From assembly GCA_947172415.1 (NCBI GenBank), contig OX359196.1, forward strand, positions 3,722,501 through 3,786,500: a stretch of 64,000 bases of DNA, in the 5' to 3' direction. The notes beneath the pieces were generated by a model that had not been told where the DNA came from, made no database searches, and saw only the letters and a program-made list of their open reading frames with translations. Source of the stretch: Chondrosia reniformis (lineage: Eukaryota > Porifera > Demospongiae > Chondrillida > Chondrillidae). Below are positions 45,501 to 57,500 of the stretch, in pieces. Each line of letters opens with the position of its first letter. Position 1 is the first letter of the stretch. Both the position numbers and the translations under genes were made by a program.

Positions 45501-48500
45501 ACACCCATTCTAATTGATGTATAGCCTGTAGCCAGGTTTTGTGTTGGTGAATCGGCTGTCTGGGGATACGATAGAACCCCAATTTACTGCCCTTTTAGTG
45601 TCAATTCATACAGTCTATAGCACAGCAACTGGTCTATAGACATATTCCTTTTGCAATTCTTTTGCCTACTATGGGTGTACGCAGTTAGTAAGATACTCCA
45701 TGTTAAAATCACCTGTATCAGAGAGTGCTGTATTCTCTGAGTAGGAGTGGCATAAAAAATATGTTTGGGTGCATTATCCCTACTTCAGCTACATCATGAT
45801 ACACCCAAACATACGTAGGAGTGATGTGTATGGTTAAGTCACTTTAATTTCAGTATTCCATTTTTGTATATATGATTAGTCTTACTATATGACCCCCATC
45901 TTATTTTGTTACTTTTTCTGAATGTGCCAATCAGTGTTGCAGCACTGTCATCCCTATAGTGCTACACCAGACACCATCCAATGTTCACAAATTATGGAGA
46001 ACTGCCCAGTAGTTAGTACTTTAGAAATTAATGTGATTCTTTAATGTTAAATTCTAAAGATACTTGATAAAGGCATTTTCATTACTGGGTATCTGTATTA
46101 TACAGGATAAAAGCTAAGTAAGGGATACAGTTATTAATCCTGCAGAATACACCGGTGGCCTCGTCTTGCAGGTTTTTATATATCATTCGATGTGAAACAT
46201 TTGGCCTCTCAAAAGAACATCCATTGAATCCGGGTGTCCACAAAAGCAGGTTTTACTGTAAACATTGTGCGTCAAGTATGTATTTTATGATAAACTAGTT
46301 AATGAGCTTCATGTAGCAGCGTGAAACAATTGATGAATTATTTCAGAACGTTTCGGTCTGTAGACCTTCCTCAGCTGAATGACATAAAATTAGTTGCAAC
46401 TCAATATAAACAGACTAATTGGTGAGACAAAGAACCATGATGTAATAAGATGATATAATGGTTGTTTAAGAAAAAAGAGAGTGAATATTAAACAATTAAT
46501 GAGTGACAAAGGGGTGCCAAATATCGTTGAGAACCAATCCACAGTCCAAATTGTTGTTCCTAGGGTGGCTCATAATATGGATAGCTTCCAGGACCCTCCT
46601 TCTCCACTGATGCTCCTCTACCTGGCTTTGTATTTTATCACATAGCCAGCTTTTGATGTATTAGGGGTAGTGTTATAATTGTTTTTGTATAAAGTTACTT
46701 TGTCTAACCATTTCAGAAATCCTCTAATAACAGAAGAAGAAATGAAGAACAAAATGACTGGTAGAAAGATGGTAAAATTATCTAAAATTGGCTCACAGTT
46801 TGCAAGTTATAAAATGGAGACAAACTGGGTTACCATTGGAGTGTTAGTAGAGAAGCTTCCTCCTAAGGAATCATCAAAGGTAACATAATTCTTTATCTAT
46901 ATCATTGACCTGTACTAGTCTATACAATTTGTTGACACTTTGTGACACTGCACTATTTTACAAGATTTTAGGCTGTGTTTTTAGTCATAATATTGAATTG
47001 TATAACTTAAGTACTGTACATACCTTTTCTTTTCAAGGGAAAGATGTACTCCATTTGGAGGTTGTCAGACTTATCATCATTATCAATTGTGTTGACGTTA
47101 TTCTTGTTTGGTGATGCCCATAAGGAACATTGGACTATGCCTCTTGGTTATATCATAGCAATTCTCAATCCAGATCTCAGTACAACAGAGAAGCAGGTAC
47201 ATGACGGTTATATACACAGTATAAACATTACAACATACATACATATAATGTGGGTAAATTTGATTCATCAAGTTTATAAATAAGTGAAGTGTTAATCAAA
47301 ACACAAGTATTTGTTCATAAAGAGTGAAAAACATAAAGGAAACAACTGCTGGGGAATTGAACTCAGGACAGCTGGATATGACTATATACCAGTGCCCTGC
47401 CATTGATCTACCCTTGCCACAGGAATGCTCCCTACATATTTCCCCTCTTATAATAACTACTGTAAGACCTTTTTAAATTCTTATGTGTTGAGAATTCTTC
47501 CGTTTATTATGGGAAATTACTATTAGAATAAATATTGCAGTACGTAGTCCACTTAGCAGTTACACAGAAGCTTATATATACACATATTGTCAATGTATAC
47601 TTAAATCTGTTACCCACAAATGTTTTTAACTAATGAGGGTTTGTTAAGTTAATAGCTGAAATGAAATCCACCAAATATGAATATCTGTAACTGTTAAGCA
47701 ATCCACCTAATATTTTACAGTTTTTGTGCATGACTGTTTGTCTGTATCAGAGAGTGTGGCAGTACCTTCTAAGTACAGTTGGCATAAAGAATATAGCCAC
47801 CCTGTTCAATGTATTACAGATTATCATGCTAAAAATCACACACGAATACAGTTTTAATTCTTTAAGCTCCCAGAATAGGTATTAGTGTGATTTTAACCAA
47901 TTTGAAACCTTGAAAAACTAGCTCTAAGTTAGTACATAGAACAACTATATGCCTATTTTTGGTTTTCTTTATCTTCTTTATCCTTTTATTTCATGCTAGT
48001 GCACGAACTAGCCTATAATTGAATAGATCTTAGATGCATATAAAATTGCAGTGGCTAAGAATAGGCAGCCTCGGGTTGAACGCGCTCTACATGAAGCATG
48101 TTAGTTTTATAGTTGCTAATTTTGGGGCCTTCTTATTTTATTTATTCTAATTTTTTTCATTTTCACATTCTGCACAGTGCAAGGTACCAAATGTCCTGAC
48201 TCCTGAGCTACAATCAAACTAAATATAATATTAAATATAGCAAATTTTACTCACTGTGAATGCTGGCACCAAAAGGTTGAATGAGGTGTTACTAAGACAT
48301 TTTTATAAACATAAAATTGACCTACTTACAATGTAGGATAAAATGAATTTATTAGTTATCTGGCTTATACAAACAAAACTGACTCATGCACACGTATTAT
48401 GAGACATATTTAGGACGCATTACATAGCTCTATCCTTAGGTCTTATAGTAGTATCATTTCTTTGGAGATGGGCTAACACAAGGCAGTCCTAAAGCATACG

Positions 48501-51500
48501 TACTTGCTACTCTTTGCTTCCTATAGGTATAGCCACTATGAATACATTTAGCAATCTCATCTTTAAGGAGATTATGTGGGGATAGAGTATATAAGGTAGA
48601 GAAATCAAAACTAGCTGGCTGGGCTTTCTAGTGGGTCCAAAAGGCTTTAACCCTAGTATTGCTATATATCCCTGGCTGTATTCTCTAAAATGCTTAAGAA
48701 TAGCTCATTTAGGGGATATACGTACATCTTCAGAAGGAACATGTACGTACGTACTTCACCATTTCAACAAGAAAGACTTCACTATGAAATTTAATGGTAA
48801 TTCATAGTCACAGGTACTTGATTGTAATGCCTATGTATATTGGTATGTTAGATTCACAAGGGAAATATCTTTAGTACGTATATTGTTGTAATATCAGTTA
48901 ATTTATGTCAGGGAATTGAAATACTAAATCAGTAAGGCATTGTTATAGCACACATTTTCTGAAGTAATGGTTTATTATTTCAGTTGATCTATTTCATTAA
49001 ATCAAGTACATCTATACATATATGACATATGCATGGTTTATATGCAGCTTCCTGGTAGTAAGTCTCTCTATATTTTTGTTAAATGAAGAATATTTGCTAC
49101 ACATGTACGTATGTACATTAGATGATAGGGATTTATTCTAACTGCCCCAAACTTATCTTTGAGGTGGCTTGTCTTTCAGTCTTTGAGCCTCAAGTGTCTC
49201 AGTTGGTTCTTTTAGAGAAGCAGCTAGCCGTCATCATCAGTTGCTGAAGAAGACTTCCAGGGTTGAACGTCTGAATCTCTAAAGGAACCAACTGTGTCTG
49301 TAAGACACTCAAAAGAATAAAAGGATGAACTTTCTCAAAGATATGTACATTACTGCATTCAGTAGACTGTATAGTTCCCTAATATGAGCTCTAACCAGTA
49401 TTGATATGCTGTATATTAGAGTTGTAACATTGTTATTATATGGTAACTTCTACATACTTATCTGAGATAATCATCCTAATGTACATACATACGTAGGAGC
49501 AGAAGTCTGGAATACCATATTCTGCTTCAATAAATCACCCAAACAAGCTTATGCAACTTGGAATTTCTGAAGATTATACTGTTTGTAAGGCAATAGTGAA
49601 GTCAACTGGTAAACGGTGCCACAATTTTGCAAGTTTGTAAGTTTTTAAAAATACATTTATTATTATTGCTTTAAAATTCGGTGATATTTCATGGTGTGTT
49701 ACGCCAAAATAGCTAGATGTAATACGAAAAATAACATTCTGAAAATGGAACCACAACTAGGATGGTCTCAGACAGCTGTTCATTATATGGAAGATACTAG
49801 CTTGCATGTTAAGCCTACTGTAGTTACAGTCTTACTAAATTACTGAGCTTCAGAACCGTCTTATTTGTAACATTGAAGTGTATCCATTTATGTAGAGTAA
49901 TGAATTATGAGAATTATGGGTAGAAATGTTTAATCAGTGACATGAAAGCAAATTTTGTTTCTATACAGTTTATTATATTTTCCATGTTATTATTTACAGT
50001 ACCTTAAACTCAAAATTTTGTTTCCATGCAGATGGTTATTCTACTCCATAGTATCTTAAATGCGTAATTCTTTATGAAATTGCACCCTTCTAGAATACAG
50101 TAAATTGATTATTATATCGGTGTACCAAGTCACTGACTTCACAAGTTTTCTCCTAACCACAAATTGAAGGAATGTGACATGAAATGATAGTGAATTTTCA
50201 AACTGTTTTCCAAGTAGTTAGTGGAAGAATTCTCTGTGTATCTACTTTATATTCAATATTTTCTATCTACTTAGGAGTGAAGGAGGGTGTTGTGATTATC
50301 ATGTACATGGTGTATACAAAAGTATTAAGGCTAACAGAGGAGAGTTTCAAGCAGGGTAAATGATACAGGTTGACTTTTAGTTTTACTGTATATATACGTA
50401 CTTATATATATGATAAGCATAAATATTCACTGGAAGATAATATGCCAAACCAGCCAAGTGACCGAAGTCTAATCTAAACAACTGCAGCTTCCAGGTTGGC
50501 AATAATGTGAACTGTGGTAATGAGTAAGGGGGCACTATAATACCAAACTCAAATCCTTGGAGTGGTCCTCAAGTTGCACTGAGGACAGGTTCACAAAATA
50601 AGGGCCAAAATGGCCCATGGCCTTGGTTTGTGATCATCCTAGCCAACAGCATGCTGACCTTCTTTTTTGTTGCTTGTTTGAGTTGATGGATACCTTGGTA
50701 GTGTATCATCTCTGTGCTTTTCAATGGCTTCTTGTAATCCAAAGCATCGTCCAACTGGTCCTAACCATTTGAATCTACATTGAAGAAATTCTTTGGTAGC
50801 ATAAACAAATTCAAGCCTGTAAATTTTATCTAGCCACTGACCTTTACAAGTGTAGTTGTTCTTATTCATCAAGACGGATTGCATTCTTATGTGATTAGAG
50901 TGCTATTTTGGTGTAACACGATGCTTACTGTATACGTATATACTGTATTTTACAGGTATGGACCATCTCATGGAAATGGCCTTTCAAAACTAACAATGCA
51001 GATGAAGAAAGAGCGTGTCTTTTATCAAGGTCAATCTTTACCTGGTGCATTTCTTTCTAATGGTAAAGGTAGCTCTACTGGCCAAGCTAAAAGAATATCC
51101 ATGCCAGTTGCAACTAAAACTGTTGCTAAGTCTACCAAGGATTTAGTTAAAAACCGTAAAGATAAAGCTGTACCAAGTCGTGGAATTGTGATATCAGAAG
51201 CTAGTGAAGATTTGTAAGTAGCCTAAAATCAGTAAATAGGTATATGTATATAACATATATTTGCCTAACCACTCTTCATAGCAAGCAGTACTTTCAGCTT
51301 AATTGTGCTGGAGCAAGAAATCTAGTTAATCACTTTAAGAAGAATGAAAGAAAAGGTCAGTAATTTAGCTCACTTCATCCAATTTTGTGTATTTAGCAGA
51401 CTAGAGTTTCTGAGCACCAGGCGCCTCAAGAGTTTTTTAAACTCAAAATACTTGTTCTATCGCACCTCTAGGTATTTGGTGTAAGTTTCATCATTAATAG

Positions 51501-54500
51501 TATTTCACACTTTTCTGCTTCAATAAATTGGCTCCCTTATGTGACCCTGCACTTAAACCTGCTTTAAAGACGTGTGACAGAAATTTAAGAGTTTATACAT
51601 GCATACGAATTTGAAGAATATACATATTATGTAATCTGTTTAGTTATGTAATTTCCTTTACTTTCAATTTGTTCTTTTTGGGCGTTCACCTTTTGACCAC
51701 ATACAAGTGACAACCAGAATCGATGAACCAGACATCTAAGAACCAGCAAGTAGTTTGAGTTTGAGGGCACCAGGTGCCCCATAAGTTTTTTATACTCACA
51801 ATACTTGTTTCCTATATTTTCCATTACATAATTTATTTCCTTATGTACCATGTTATTAGTCAAAGCCTCCAGAGATTTCCATTTATAGCCACATTATTTA
51901 GCCATTTCCTTAATACGTAGTTTCTAGAAATACACTTGGGTTTTGTAATTTTGCAAGCTAATTGTGAGGTTAAACTGTGAGAAACTGTTTAACAATGTCC
52001 AGTATCTGACCGAATGGCTGCATTACCCTATGAAATAACTTCCTTTAGTTTACATTAGGGATAATGGTCAAGAAATATTGTAATTTTTTCTTCAAATACT
52101 TTAGGATGCTATATAAAACTTTGGAAAATGTTTGTAAAGTGTTAATTTCTCTTAAGATTAAAAGTTCATTTAATGTGATATATTTAACTGGCTCAAGAAT
52201 TTTATCTTAACAGGGTTCCACTTTATATGTATTCTGTGGCCCTTGAAATATACAATGAATGTGGGACTCACTCAGGCTTGCCCCATTTTTAGCCTACATT
52301 TTTGGTTTCATGTGAATGTCATAGTAATGACGGTGTGAATGGTATAACAAGCCATATGCTATAATTTTTCATAAATGTTTGAACTGGGGCAAAACTATTG
52401 TAGCTAAGATATAGTTACATAGGTAGGGATACAAACCATGCACTAATGGGGTGGTTGTGATTTTATCACCTTCCAATTGACCCTTTTTGCAAATTGTACT
52501 GCATCTTTTTGTTTATGTGTATTCATTGTTTAGGGTTTGATCTGACACCAGAGGTATCTGCTAATAAGGTTTTGAAGTATCAAGAGAGCATGATGAAAGT
52601 GAATAGTCCCACCCCAAGTAGATGTGTTCAACAAAGACAGCTTCCTTCTCCAAAATTAGCAGGAGGATTGACAGGTGCTGATATTGACCTCTCAGAGGAA
52701 AAAAAGCCTTCAAACTCTAAGGTTAGTGTACATACATATGGTCATATCTCATCAGACAAAGTGAGAAGGAGCCAGTGGATGATTAGCAACACATGTGTTT
52801 CTTTAAATGTGTTGTCTCTGCCCCTATACTGTTAATCATTCCAAACCTATGTAGTTTAGCTTTACTGTTTGGTTATTTTGTTAAGTATCTAGTATGGAAG
52901 AAGCTAAACATTCTAAGGGTGTTTTACTGAAAAGGGGCTCTTTATTTGTGATAATTGACTAATAGCATGTTTTTCTCTTCTGGGTCACATTTAGAATCTC
53001 ATTTGGATAAAGTTTAAACCTGTGATATTCAATTTACCTACTCTCATTATGTAATTATGATTTTTGAATATTTTCCTTTAGTATAACTAGTTAAGCAAAT
53101 GTTGCCATCATCAATGTCTTTGTTTAGCTTTGGTCAATATATGGTATATGTCTAGTATATCACCATGAAGTTTTATCTTTGAGATGGTTTATCCTTTAGT
53201 CTTTTGAACATCTAGAGATGCACTTGGTTATTTAGAATTCTGACGTTTCGACCATGGGGGTCTTCTTTAGTGAGTCTGAACGATGACTACAAGATGAACC
53301 ATCTCAAGATACTTCTGGCATAGTTGGAAGAAATCGTCTAGTGAAGTTTTATCTTTATAAATGTGTGTACTCTGTGCACAGTGAAACCTTTAAATTAAAC
53401 ACCTTTGGGACCAACTATTTACCTTGGCTTAGAGGGGAGTTCAGATTAGTGAGGATACACATGCTAGGAATTTATTAGTCTGGCTGCTAGACCCTACTTC
53501 TCATTACCATACACTGGGGCAGAAGAGAATAGGGTCTAGCAATATTATCAATTTCACACCTTGGCTCAACCAATGGAATTGCTGCCTACTGAAATCACAC
53601 CAGGGATTATCACACCTTTAGCTGCTTTGTGGGCCATTATCTAGTGTGAGATGATTTCATTTGTACAGTCTCTCCAGTCCTTCCTCCAGTCCTTGGAGGT
53701 TTTGCACATTTCTTTGAGCTTTCGTCCGAGAGCGGTGAGCAAGAATCCCTGACATACCCCTCCTCCTCTTCTTGGAATGTACTTCCCTGGAAGCGCAGAT
53801 GCAGCATGTTGTTGAGAAGTCTCTGGGGGTCAAAGCCACATCTGTCTTCTTTCCCAATATTGAGGCTGTTCCAACACATCCAAATTACACCATTCCAATC
53901 AATGTCTGTACAGGTATCACTAATAAACACCCAAGCCGATGATTGCACAAGGTGTGAAATTGACAATACTTGCTAGACTATAGGAATTTATGTGACTGAA
54001 AATAAAGTTTCAGAGATAGGATGAAATTAATACTAAGAAGATTTGGATGCCATGAATGTAATTTCTGTATTACTGTGTTTTCTTATTGTTTGCTATATAT
54101 TGAATAACAGCTGTATGAGAGAGTAAAGTCTTAGCTTCCATTCAGATATACAACAGTTGAAGGCTGACAAAATCTTGACTTTTAGTTATCTGTTTTCTAT
54201 CTGTACCAGTGTGTGGGTGCTTTGCCACTGATCAAATTTAATTGTATAAATTTTGATGAAAAAAATATTTTTGTCATAAATTTCATGCTGGGTGGATAGT
54301 CTGTTTGTGTGACTAGGAAGTCGGAAAAATTAGCAGTCCCACAAATTTTGTGTTTTGTGGGTTCCACTGTATTATACATGTACATATAATGACATTAGTT
54401 ATTTAATTACATTAACTATTTAGATTAGATTATTACATTTTGAGTGGTTTAACCAGAAATACTGTACGTATCTGATTTTTAATGCATAGGCCAAGATACT

Positions 54501-57500
54501 ACATCAGGTGCAGAAGATTGGGCAAATTAAAAATGAAAGAAAGTCAGAGAAAAAGATAGAACTAATAAGAAAAAGAGCATTGGAAGGATCTGCTTTAGGC
54601 AAATTCAATTCCAAAAGTGCAGGTTTGTGATTGGAGCATTATGTTTTTATACAGTACCTTGTGTAAAATGGAAAATAGTTAATTATTGAATAAAGAGGCT
54701 AGGATTATTAAGGGTCTGAAGCTATTCATTCAGTTGATATTTTAGCATTATGTAACTGCTCAAGTACTGATTGTTGTTGTGTATTCACTTTAGACTATAT
54801 CAGATTGATTCTGTAAAGATCATAATCACTTACATACTGTATCTATATTTTATATAAAGACGCATTTATATATATATGGCATTAGAAGTACTGTACGTAT
54901 ATTATTCAGATATTAGTGAAGGTATATCTTCCAAAAAGACAAAGTTTAACCCTGATGAAAAAGACATGCAAGCAATTATCAATGCCAAGTCCTCTCATGA
55001 TTGGGAAGTTACTGAGGTTGGCCAATTATTTTGTCTCTATATGGTCTTGTAGTATTATGGAACGTTTGTTATCAAGAAACTGTTGGTAAATGTTAGCTGA
55101 TCTTATATCTGTTGTGGTAGCTCTTAGGAGAATATTTTATTGCATACTTCTTGGTAATCACTATAGGATGAATGGAAAAGAGAGCAGGAATATTTTAAGC
55201 ATAGTGAAAGGAAAGAAGCCCTGGAAGAGAAGTTGAATTCCATAACTGAGATTAAAGTTCTTGTTGTGCAATGCTTTCAGGTATACTGTGTATAGTATAT
55301 GTGTATGACCTTTTTCGTACGGAATGTATGGTAATTAAAAATTGCTTTTCAGTTTATAAATTTCTAAAGTATTTGTTTTATTTATCTAGTGCAATTATGT
55401 GGCAGAGCATGTTAGTAGCTTGTGTATTAAGGAAAACCATAAAGTCAGAAGATTTCGAACAGTTAAAAGATTTTTTCAATGCAGTGATTGTGACCATAAA
55501 GTCAGCGTACTCAATAAGATTCTACCCATTAATCCCTGCACGTATGTACGCACAAATGTTACTAGATAAATGTACGAAAATTTACGAGTACCTTCTAATT
55601 GCAAACAACCCCATAAAGCAACCTGTGTGCCAAAAACATTCATATGGTACACTTATACAAAATTGCATACCCATTCATATTTCTTTGTGCCTTGAAGATA
55701 CATACGTACGTATGCTACATATGCTATCTGGCATCTTTCCTTAATCAGACAATCTTTATTTTTATGTGTTTAACTTTCAATTGAGGGAGGACTATTATAG
55801 TCTTTCTAATTTGTTTGTCATTGGAATTATCCTTTCCTCCCTATCAGGAACTGTGGAAGTAGCAATTTCAAGAAATGTGGAATGGGAAAGGTTAGTGTTC
55901 CACCTGTATAGGTGTTTACATTCAAGTAGTCAGATTGGATAAAGTGGATGCTGTATGTTTCAGTATGTGGCCGTAGCCACGTGATACGTAGTCATGCACA
56001 TAGTATTTAAATATGCTGTATTTTAGTGACATCAGTGATGTTTGTATGTGGCTATTAAAAAAACTGTCATATATCATGCAAGCTCTTATTGTTGAGTCCT
56101 TGTCCAAAGTAATTGGGCAGTGAATTAGTTAAAAGTGGTCCTTTCAAGAAATTGAGAGATAAAGGATAGATAACGAATAGTTTAAAAGATTTTACTTTTA
56201 CTTGCTCTAGTACAGACTGTCCAAGTTGGTATACCATACTTACCACACTTTGATAGGGTCTTTACAGTAATGTACATATGTTTTATGCAAAATAAACTCA
56301 AATGCTTTAGTTATGAATTGTCATTTTGGCTACCATGCTTTTGGCTGTTTGGCCACACAATTTACAGACATGTTTAGCTTCAACAGTTTACAAGGTGGCC
56401 TTTACTCAAAATAGTTGTCATTTAATATTACCCTTAAGGGAGAGTAGTGAAGCAACCATGCTATGCTCTAAGTGACTCTCATGTTCACCATCCATCTTCT
56501 ACACTTTTGAAAAGACTACTGGGTGTCAGCACTTCTGGCAGGAATTGCAAGAAGAGCTTTAATCAGCACCAGGAGGTTGGGATGCAGTGGAGGGGTTGAT
56601 GTGATCCTATTTGCTTGATCTTGTGTAAGGTAGCCCAAAAGGATGATGTAAGGAAGCCCAATATTGGATGTTTCGATCCTGAGGGTCTGTTTTCTTCAGC
56701 GACTGATGGGCTGGTTGTAGGCTGCTTCTTTTACAGAAGACTCTTCCTGCCTTTGGTATCTTAAGTAATACCAGCTACATCATCCATGTGGGAGTCAAAA
56801 AATTCTGTATTTAGTTCTTCCAATTTGCCAGTATTAGGCAAGCCAAGGTGAGGAAGCTGTTTGGCTAGACATGGGACACAGGAAAGTCATCAAAGTTTCT
56901 ATTTTTGGAATTTAAGATTTGAAAATCACACAAGATGAAGAGTTAAAAGGAAGTTTTTTTCATTGAGGTCTTGACAAAGGTGGGATAGAAAGCCTAGCAC
57001 AGAGAAAGAGTAGATCTACCTCTGGCCACATCCCTTTCGTAAGGAGGTTTACTACCCACAGCTGTGCTCCCTCCCCTCATGAAGCTGAATGCTTGGCTCT
57101 TCAGACGGATCATTGTGACATCATCCCTATTAGATGATATGAATTCCTTTGTCAGAGTTATCTTTTAATGGCACATCTTAAGCCTTTTGAGCATCTAAAG
57201 ACGCAATTGGTTATTTTCTTCTAAATTGGATGTTTCGATCCTGAGGGTCTGTTTTCTTCAGTGACTGATGGGCTGGTTGCAGGCTGCTTCTTTTACAGAA
57301 GACTCTTCCTGCCTCTTTGCACTTACTGTCACATGATTTGACATGTCACTAGCCATGTGACCCTCATTAGAAACAGAAGAACAGGAAGTATAAATATTAA
57401 AAATAATTTGCAAGCCTGACGTAGTATCAGGCCTTGATCTAAAGTCTTTCTTACCTGACAGTTTTGTATCCTGATGGCTTCCTTGATCCTCCCCTCTGCC

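Noticed and set aside
50569..50884. Two overlapping minus-strand open frames in MCM10 intron 7 (61 and 81 codons)
   Set aside because: No family motif in either; they overlap in different frames. Possibly an old transposon piece, but unsupported.
55271..55744. 157-codon continuous open frame
   Set aside because: It runs through a splice donor and acceptor; only 55390-55541 in another frame is MCM10 exon 14. The long frame is a shadow.
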